From positions 1-7,229 of the forward strand of contig SFHN01000060.1 of assembly GCA_004555635.1 (NCBI GenBank): a stretch of DNA of 7,229 nucleotides. Direction: 5' to 3'. This document shows, piece after piece, positions 6,177-7,229 of this stretch. This stretch comes from [Eubacterium] saphenum. GTDB lineage: Bacteria; Bacillota; Clostridia; Oscillospirales; Ruminococcaceae. The position numbers were made by a program, and so were the translations under genes. The notes below the pieces were generated by a model. That model was not told the origin of the DNA. It saw nothing but the letters and a program-made list of their open reading frames with translations, and made no database searches. Each line of letters starts with the position of its first letter. Positions within the stretch are counted from its first letter, which is position 1.

Positions 6177-7142
6177 TTAATTCACAAGCCCCTTCGGCTT
6201 GTTGTTTTTTAACAGCTCTTCGCTGTGGAGTCTGACGTCAAAGTGCTCCAGCGCCGCTGTCACCTCCGAAATCAGCTCCTCGGGCATATCCTGCTCGCGC
6301 GCCATTTTTTCGAGCGCCGAAACAAACTCGCGCCGCAGATACTGATTGTCCCTAAGCGAAACGTGCATACGCACTCTTTCTCCCGTATCAACGTTTACAA
6401 GCCCCGCGATATCGCGGTCAAGCAGCCGCATAATGCGCGTAATCGAGTCCTCGCCGCTGTTTGCGAAAATCGCCTTGTGAAGCACCGCCGCGCGGCAGAG
6501 CGCAGCCATATTGAACTCCTGCGGCAAAGTGTCGAACACCGACATCAGCGTGAACATATATTCCTCCACGCCCACAAAGCTCGGGTGCGCTCCCATACAC
6601 AGCGAAATGCAGTCCGCGCCTGCCTGCGACAGCTTTATCGCCGCGTCGAGCGAAGCGGGGGAGCGCTCGGGCAGGAAATCCACCGCCACCGCCGCTGTCA
6701 TACGCAGGTTTCTGACCATCGCGGCGACCTCCTCCCGCGTTAGCAGCGGAAACGCACCGCGCAGACGAATCATACTCAGCCTGCCGCGCGTGAGCGAGCC
6801 AATCAGCCTGAAAAGCTGCGGATTTGGGGTAATCTCCGACGAAAGCTCGACGATAGCGGGCGCCGTCAGCTTAATGTTCTTTTTCAGGTCGTTAATCCTG
6901 AGCAAAACATAGTCAAAATCAAACGCTTCTGCCATCTCGGCAAAAACAGGGTCGGTTATCCTGTAAATATACTTTACTCCGTCGGGCAGCTCGGTCATTT
7001 TAATAACCGTGCGCACGTCCATTTCTACGAGCCTTATTCCCGCGTCGCGAAGCGCGCTTATGTAGCCGAAGATATGCTCCTCTTTTGCGTTTTCGGCGAG
7101 GGTGTATTCGCAAAGGCTCCTGTCTGTTAAAACTGTTTTCAT
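6177..7142 (-). CDS. divergent HMGL-like TIM-barrel protein (homocitrate/isopropylmalate synthase-like)
   Basis: 321 residues with no membrane segment. The layout resembles the HMGL-like barrel of homocitrate and 2-isopropylmalate synthases. It opens with a strand ending in LTDRSLCE (5-12), where the family has DTTLRDGEQ. A helix and ALRDAGIRLVEMD (30-42) follow, resembling the L..aGvd.IE.G strand. SQAGADCISLCMGAHPSFV (172-190) parallels the GAD.i.l.DT.G..P stretch. The segment EFNMAALCRAAVLHKAIFA (209-227) sits where the family's HxHND...A.AN metal-binding motif should be, but the histidines are absent. If the alignment is right, the metal site is degenerate and condensing activity is unlikely or altered. 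AAAGGA 5 bases before the ATG and a strong promoter upstream support the start. It is the first gene of the minus-strand cluster. The family assignment is tentative; another TIM-barrel family is possible. Confidence 0.5.
   Translation of the reverse strand: MKTVLTDRSLCEYTLAENAKEEHIFGYISALRDAGIRLVEMDVRTVIKMTELPDGVKYIYRITDPVFAEMAEAFDFDYVLLRINDLKKNIKLTAPAIVELSSEITPNPQLFRLIGSLTRGRLSMIRLRGAFPLLTREEVAAMVRNLRMTAAVAVDFLPERSPASLDAAIKLSQAGADCISLCMGAHPSFVGVEEYMFTLMSVFDTLPQEFNMAALCRAAVLHKAIFANSGEDSITRIMRLLDRDIAGLVNVDTGERVRMHVSLRDNQYLRREFVSALEKMAREQDMPEELISEVTAALEHFDVRLHSEELLKNNKPKGLVN
6185..6210 (+). terminator. terminator-like hairpin on the plus strand, inside the 3' end of the TIM-barrel gene
   Basis: CAAGCC (6185-6190) pairs with GGCTTG (6196-6201) around a 5-base loop and is followed by TTGTTTTTT on the plus strand. 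No plus-strand gene precedes it, so it would only matter for antisense RNA. In the minus direction the stem is followed by TGAATTAAG, a poor terminator tail. It could equally be a coincidence of the codons encoding NNKPKGLVN. Confidence 0.35.
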
Positions 7143-7176
7143 AGATATCCTTTCAGAAAAATTATTATCCTATTCT

Positions 7177-7204
7177 ATTATATCACAAATCGGAAAAATA
7201 TCAA
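7177..7204 (-). promoter_or_regulatory. sigma-A type promoter of the TIM-barrel gene and probably the downstream cluster
   Basis: A -35 box TTGATA (7199-7204) and a perfect -10 box TATAAT (7177-7182) are 16 bases apart. TGA directly before the -10 gives the extended TGnTATAAT form. The expected start is near 7170, with a leader of about 28 bases and AAAGGA before the ATG. The 25 bases beyond the -35, up to the window edge, show no further signal. Confidence 0.8.
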
Positions 7205-7229
7205 GGGCGGGGAGCATATTCGGTTTATG

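Noticed and set aside
6225..6743. 172-residue plus-strand ORF opposite the TIM-barrel gene
   Set aside because: Composition is dominated by Arg and His from antisense reading of GC-rich codons, with no recognisable domain or ribosome site.
1..7229. CRISPR array, mobile element, phage module or defence island
   Set aside because: No spaced direct repeats, transposase, integrase or known defence domains are visible on either strand.

Overview
The window looks like a metagenome-derived or draft contig from an anaerobic gut-type Firmicute of the class Clostridia, possibly Oscillospirales. This placement is an inference from three things: a minimal two-gene SUF iron-sulfur system, strong Gram-positive Shine-Dalgarno sites with sigma-A style promoters, and the protein families present. 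I see no rRNA, tRNA, CRISPR array, insertion sequence or phage gene.

Left part (1-1288, + strand). A short non-coding stretch holds a GC-rich inverted repeat and an intrinsic terminator. It is followed by an open reading frame that is almost certainly two unrelated proteins joined in frame. Residues 1 to about 108 (from ATG 260) are the start of a DUF1385/YqhQ membrane protein. The remainder is the C-terminal two thirds of a TelA (toxic anion resistance) protein. Codon use changes abruptly at the join near 560-600, so the contig probably switches genome there (chimeric assembly or recombination). Everything to the right of about 590 appears to belong to one genome.

Middle (1289-3134). Two strong hairpins separate the convergent telA-like fragment and the SUF operon. 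The minus-strand operon is sufC-like ATPase then sufB-like scaffold (the SMS, or SUF-like minimal, arrangement). Their stop and start codons overlap, and a near-perfect TTGACA-17-TAGAAT promoter drives them.

Right part (3135-7229, all minus strand). A tightly packed set reads, in transcription order: a divergent HMGL-like TIM-barrel protein with its own extended -10 promoter, a Cof-type HAD phosphatase, an ArsC/Spx-family thioredoxin-fold protein, a CNNM/CorC-type DUF21-CBS membrane protein, and a small membrane protein with an NfeD-like C-terminal domain. The last four genes are 1 to 4 bases apart and are almost certainly co-transcribed. The TIM-barrel gene is 49 bases upstream of the HAD gene and may belong to the same transcript. 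No clear terminator separates this set from the SUF promoter, so readthrough into sufCB is possible.

Apart from the chimeric reading frame, the content is ordinary housekeeping. I do not see convincing evidence of an undescribed multi-gene system. The main points for a second look are the chimera, the minimal SUF pair with its cysteine-bearing ATPase tail, and the TIM-barrel protein that seems to have lost the family's metal ligands.
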